From contig OX291542.1 of NCBI GenBank assembly GCA_946406115.1, positions 22,951,321-23,015,320 on the forward strand: a DNA stretch of 64,000 bases, written 5' to 3'. This stretch comes from Apoda limacodes (taxonomy: Eukaryota; Arthropoda; Insecta; Lepidoptera; Limacodidae). Both the position numbers and the translations under genes were made by a program. Below the pieces are notes generated by a model. It was not told the origin of the DNA and did no database searches. It was given only the letters and a program-made list of their open reading frames with translations. Each line of letters starts with the position of its first letter. Position 1 is the first letter of the stretch. Of the stretch, positions 60,491 through 64,000 are shown piece by piece.

Positions 60491-62585
60491 ACTGTGGCCT
60501 TAAACTGCAAAAAGATAATAAAAAAATTAAATAAGAACATATTGTTGTAAAGATGACTGCTCTGCGAATGTATGTTGAGAAAATATTGAGCATCATTTCG
60601 AACAAGGTACAGGTACAAGTTACAAGTTGGTATGATTACATAAGACATTAATTTAAAATATGAAGCAGTTTATTACAATTATCTTTATCAGCGACTCTAT
60701 CGAATGGTGTAATAATACAGTGTGTTTTTTTTTAAAGTCAACGGGTTCGATTCCTGGCTAAAAGTATTGAATTTTCAAAAATCCAATGATGCAGTTTTGG
60801 TTTTCATCAAACTCGGGCCCGAGACTCCTTTGAGTACTTTTCGCTATACCTCATAGTTCCGGATTTGGCCATGCAAACCCACTTGAAAAATTCATTCTGT
60901 ATATGTGCTCCTTTTAAGAGGCCATTGAACTTTGAAATTACCTAGTTTTTAATTTTTTGTTAAGAATTTCTTTGGATCTGCTTCGTAGATCAGAGAACCT
61001 GTAGAGCCTAACTCCAACAACTCACGTGTATGTTTAGACTTGATTACCTTTAAAGCCTCTTCAGCTATTACATAAGTGCTAAAATCAAGTATCTCAGTAT
61101 AACCACAGAATAAGGTGGTTAAAACTAGTTAATACTTATAAAGTTTCGATGGCATGACTACAGACAGGGGGGAAATCAAACATTGTTAAATGAGGCCCAA
61201 CAGGGTGATAAACATAGAGAAAATGCTTAGAAATTAACATCAATATCTAATTGGTATTTCAGTGAAGTGAGTTCGTTCGCTTTAGGTTGTGAATTATTTT
61301 GAATTTTAAGTACCAAGATAAACATTGTTAAACTAATTACATATTTGAGGAAAGCAATTGCTTAGGTCTTACACTTTAAATGATAAGGTAAATGTTATTT
61401 AATTTGTTAAAACTTTAAATGTAAATTAAATTCTTATCACCTGTAGTTGTCAATTTTTTATAAATGAATAGCTCGTTGGGGCGACGATTAAACTTTGATA
61501 TTCATTTTTATATATCGGACCGTGTATATGGAATACTTTTTCTTTATAAAGTAGACTAACTTTCAACCTAATTCATCATCGTCACAACTTATGGTTATTC
61601 GATAAGGTGGGCTCGCAGCTGTGCGGTGTCAATTTACTGTGCGCAGACGGATCGTCTCGTGTCGCCTTACGCATGGCTACGTTACTTAGGTACTTGATTA
61701 CTATTACAAAACAATAGGTAAGCATAACATACCATACAAGTTACTTACAATTGAAGAAACAAAAAATAGCATACCCTGTTAACTACTTAAGATTCTATTG
61801 TGTAAATACTAAAAATAATGTAAAATGTATGAAAAATATTATGAATTTCCGAACACCCAATAAACAACAAAAATTAATAACAATTATTACATATTACCCA
61901 TAAAAAAAAACTTTATCCCAAATTATGTCGTAATCTTAACACAAGTACAATATAAAAGAAACACACGACAACAAAAAAAATTCGTTACACATTTGTAGGG
62001 TTTGTTCACACCACTACTAAAAAATCACAACACAAAAATACCTTCTCAACTACAAAGTAGTTTTTTGTTTACTTGTTTTCCCCTTACCCATTTTTTCGTA
62101 AATGTTCGACAATTTGTATAACACCATGATCCATAAAATTTTTATGATTAGTAAAAGACTATAAGTCTATATGTTTTCTACCGTTTTACTTTGACTTGCG
62201 CCATTAGCGCCGTTTTATGTATTAACGACTTCTTAATGTTTTCCCAACTTTTTCCCATTTTAAAAATAATTTTGACCCATTAACAATATACACAAAATTG
62301 TCGACACTGTATAATTTATAATGACAAAAATTAAAAACAAATGAACATATTTATATTACTTCAAATATAAAATAAACTAAAAATTTTGACTACTTGTCTA
62401 AACATTCTATACCTATCAATAATCGTACCGGTTTCCTCCTGGTACGACCACTTTTGGTAGTATAAGTCACAAGTTCGCTTAGCGATTCGCGTTTCGTTTG
62501 TACTTTACATTTTTTTTCAAATTAAGCTGGTTTCAATCTGTCTACTGAAATAAATTATTGCCTATTTGAGAATTCTACTAAGAAT
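60491..62585. other. Intergenic, AT-rich
   Basis: A box B-like GGGTTCGATTCCTGG at about 60742 may be a SINE remnant. 61590-61690 is a short GC-richer patch. The 3' side of the gypsy element would be expected just left of 62590, but no LTR could be delimited. Confidence 0.3.
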
Positions 62586-62589
62586 ACTT

Positions 62590-63480
62590 TATTATCCCTC
62601 CTTAAAACGCGATATGCGCCATTGTAAGTAGGTGATAAAAGTTTTTTTCAGCGTCATCTCTAACAAAAACGTGAGAACAAGTTTTTAAATCCACATGAAC
62701 AAAAATGTTTCTCAAATCGCTTGTCTCTCGTGACTGAGGTTTCAACTTACCTATTTGTTGGCGTAACTTCTGCACGAATCGTCTGGTAAATGTAAAGTTT
62801 GGCCTAAAGTCATTTTGGCCGCGCTTACGCCTGTGACGTTTCGAAGTGCTGTCCTCAGTCCTAGCATTACCGAAAAGGCAGTTCACTAACCCATTAAGTG
62901 TTGTTAGTTAACCTCGTTTTCATCGCTACTTTCATGCTGCGATGAAACCGTTCAATTATATCTTGGCAAATCAGGTGACAACTTGAACTTCTAGACTTTT
63001 TTATACCTAACATTTTTATTAGACTTTGAAAAAGCTCGCTCTCGAACTGTCTACCCTGATGAGAAGTTAAGTAGGTGGAACATCCAAATCTCGAAATCCA
63101 CCCTTCAAATATCGCTTTTGCTACTGTGTCAGCGGTGATATCCTTTAGCGGGATAGCTTCCAGGATTCTGATACAGTATGTCTATTAATTATTACTTTTT
63201 GACATTGGATACACGCTTTTGCTATTTTTCCTACATCTTTTTTTATCCCTGGCCAAAAAAATCTTTGAGATACCAATTTTCTTTGTAGTTCTAATACCTT
63301 GATGACTTATCCCACGAACTGAATCAAACACTATTTTCCTAAATGTTTTAGGTACATAAGTCTGACATTCTTAGTCGACATTTCGCAATAAATTGGTGTA
63401 TTACTATTAGGTATTCTTACCTGTTTGAACAATAGCTTACCGTTCGGCTCAGTCAACGTGAACGTAACCTGATCGTCCGT
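62590..63480 (-). mobile_element. Ty3/gypsy pol remnant (integrase)
   Basis: Minus-strand order: ahead of the integrase, VRIPNSNTPIYCEMST; zinc-binding HHCC with GISHQGIRTT, RFFWPGIKKDV and CIQCQ; integrase core IPLKDITADTVAKAIFEGWI, SRFGCSTYLTSHQGRQFESE and IIERFHRSMKVAM; C-terminal RNIFVHVDLKTCSHVFVRDD. The second catalytic Asp (normally DQGRQF) is His, and about 50 residues with the first Asp are missing after the zinc finger. Stops and frameshifts confirm it is dead. Confidence 0.8.
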
Positions 63481-64000
63481 TTACAACCGATCTAAAACGC
63501 TATTTCAAAGACTTAACTTCAAATTTGAACCTAATACTAGTACATACACTACATAATGGACTTAACATTATAATAAAGTTAACAATTAATTATAATGTTG
63601 TCGATATTTCAGCTAGGCGCAAGGAATTTTTATCCACCACTGAGTTACATATTACTAGCGTAATCCACTCATATACGAAACTTGACTAGTTTAACTTGAA
63701 CTATACCAAATATTTAAGAAAAAATAACGCTCAAGTAAGTTTGGTACCGATAAGAATTGAAATTCGTGTGATTTTGGTCGAGTTTTAGCCTTTTTTAAAT
63801 AATGGAGGGAATTTATAAATAACTTTACGTATACGTTGAATACTTATTATTAAAAAAATCACTTCATGAATAACTGATTCTTACAGTGCTGAATCCGTTA
63901 GGTGGCGTTGTCGTCAAGTCATTAAAAAGAGACTGTATATAAATTTGTACGGGAAGAAGATATATTACAGAGATACATGTATTGTTATACTGTCAAACAT
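63481..64000. other. Unassigned right edge
   Basis: AT-rich sequence with no recognised frame; it may include further gypsy sequence too decayed to read. Confidence 0.25.

Noticed and set aside
60208..60648. 146-codon Arg/Pro-rich minus-strand frame
   Set aside because: Explained by the GC-rich block, which leaves few stop codons; no conserved motif.
60735..60790. Possible tRNA gene (GGGTTCGATTCCTGG)
   Set aside because: No acceptor stem, D arm or anticodon arm could be assembled around the box B; at most a SINE remnant.

Overview
The window reads as a piece of a moth or butterfly (Lepidoptera) nuclear genome. It is AT-rich, its genes carry GT-AG introns, and it holds repeat families I recognise from Lepidoptera: tRNA-headed SINEs, a very common family with a GTCCGACTCGCACTTGG tail, RNase H-bearing and CR1/Jockey-type LINEs, Ty1/copia and Ty3/gypsy remains, and many MITEs. 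No prokaryotic genes, CRISPR arrays or viral genes were seen. All exon models were assembled by reading splice sites and matching reading phase across introns.

Layout. 0.7-7.0 kb: the minus-strand gene for the peroxisomal AAA ATPase PEX6 (8 exons, C-terminus beyond the left edge), with LINE, SINE and other repeats in its introns. 7.4-11.1 kb: a decayed Ty1/copia element with a 5' LTR and primer binding site. 11.5-15.4 kb: repeats. 15.6-18.4 kb: RpS25 on the plus strand, with a TOP-like start, a DRE-like promoter palindrome, and two putative intronic C/D snoRNAs sharing one guide sequence. 18.5-30.1 kb: a minus-strand threonine/serine dehydratase-like gene (10 coding exons, 419 codons), convergent with RpS25. 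Its frame is intact, but the PLP lysine and the glycine loop are gone. 33.6-34.4 kb: intronless RPB3 (POLR2C), minus strand. 51.2-51.7 kb: an intronless secreted lipocalin-like gene, minus strand. The rest is mostly nested transposable elements, including a near-identical inverted duplication at 38.6-43.0 kb with a perfect 82-bp palindrome, and gypsy and mariner fragments near the right end.

The recognised genes (peroxisome biogenesis, ribosome, RNA polymerase II, amino-acid metabolism family, secreted binding protein) do not form a pathway; they are housekeeping or lineage genes in a repeat-rich neighbourhood. The most interesting observations are the dehydratase pseudoenzyme candidate, the twin snoRNAs in RpS25, the foldback structures at 38.6-43 kb, and the repeated foldback-plus-tail element family.
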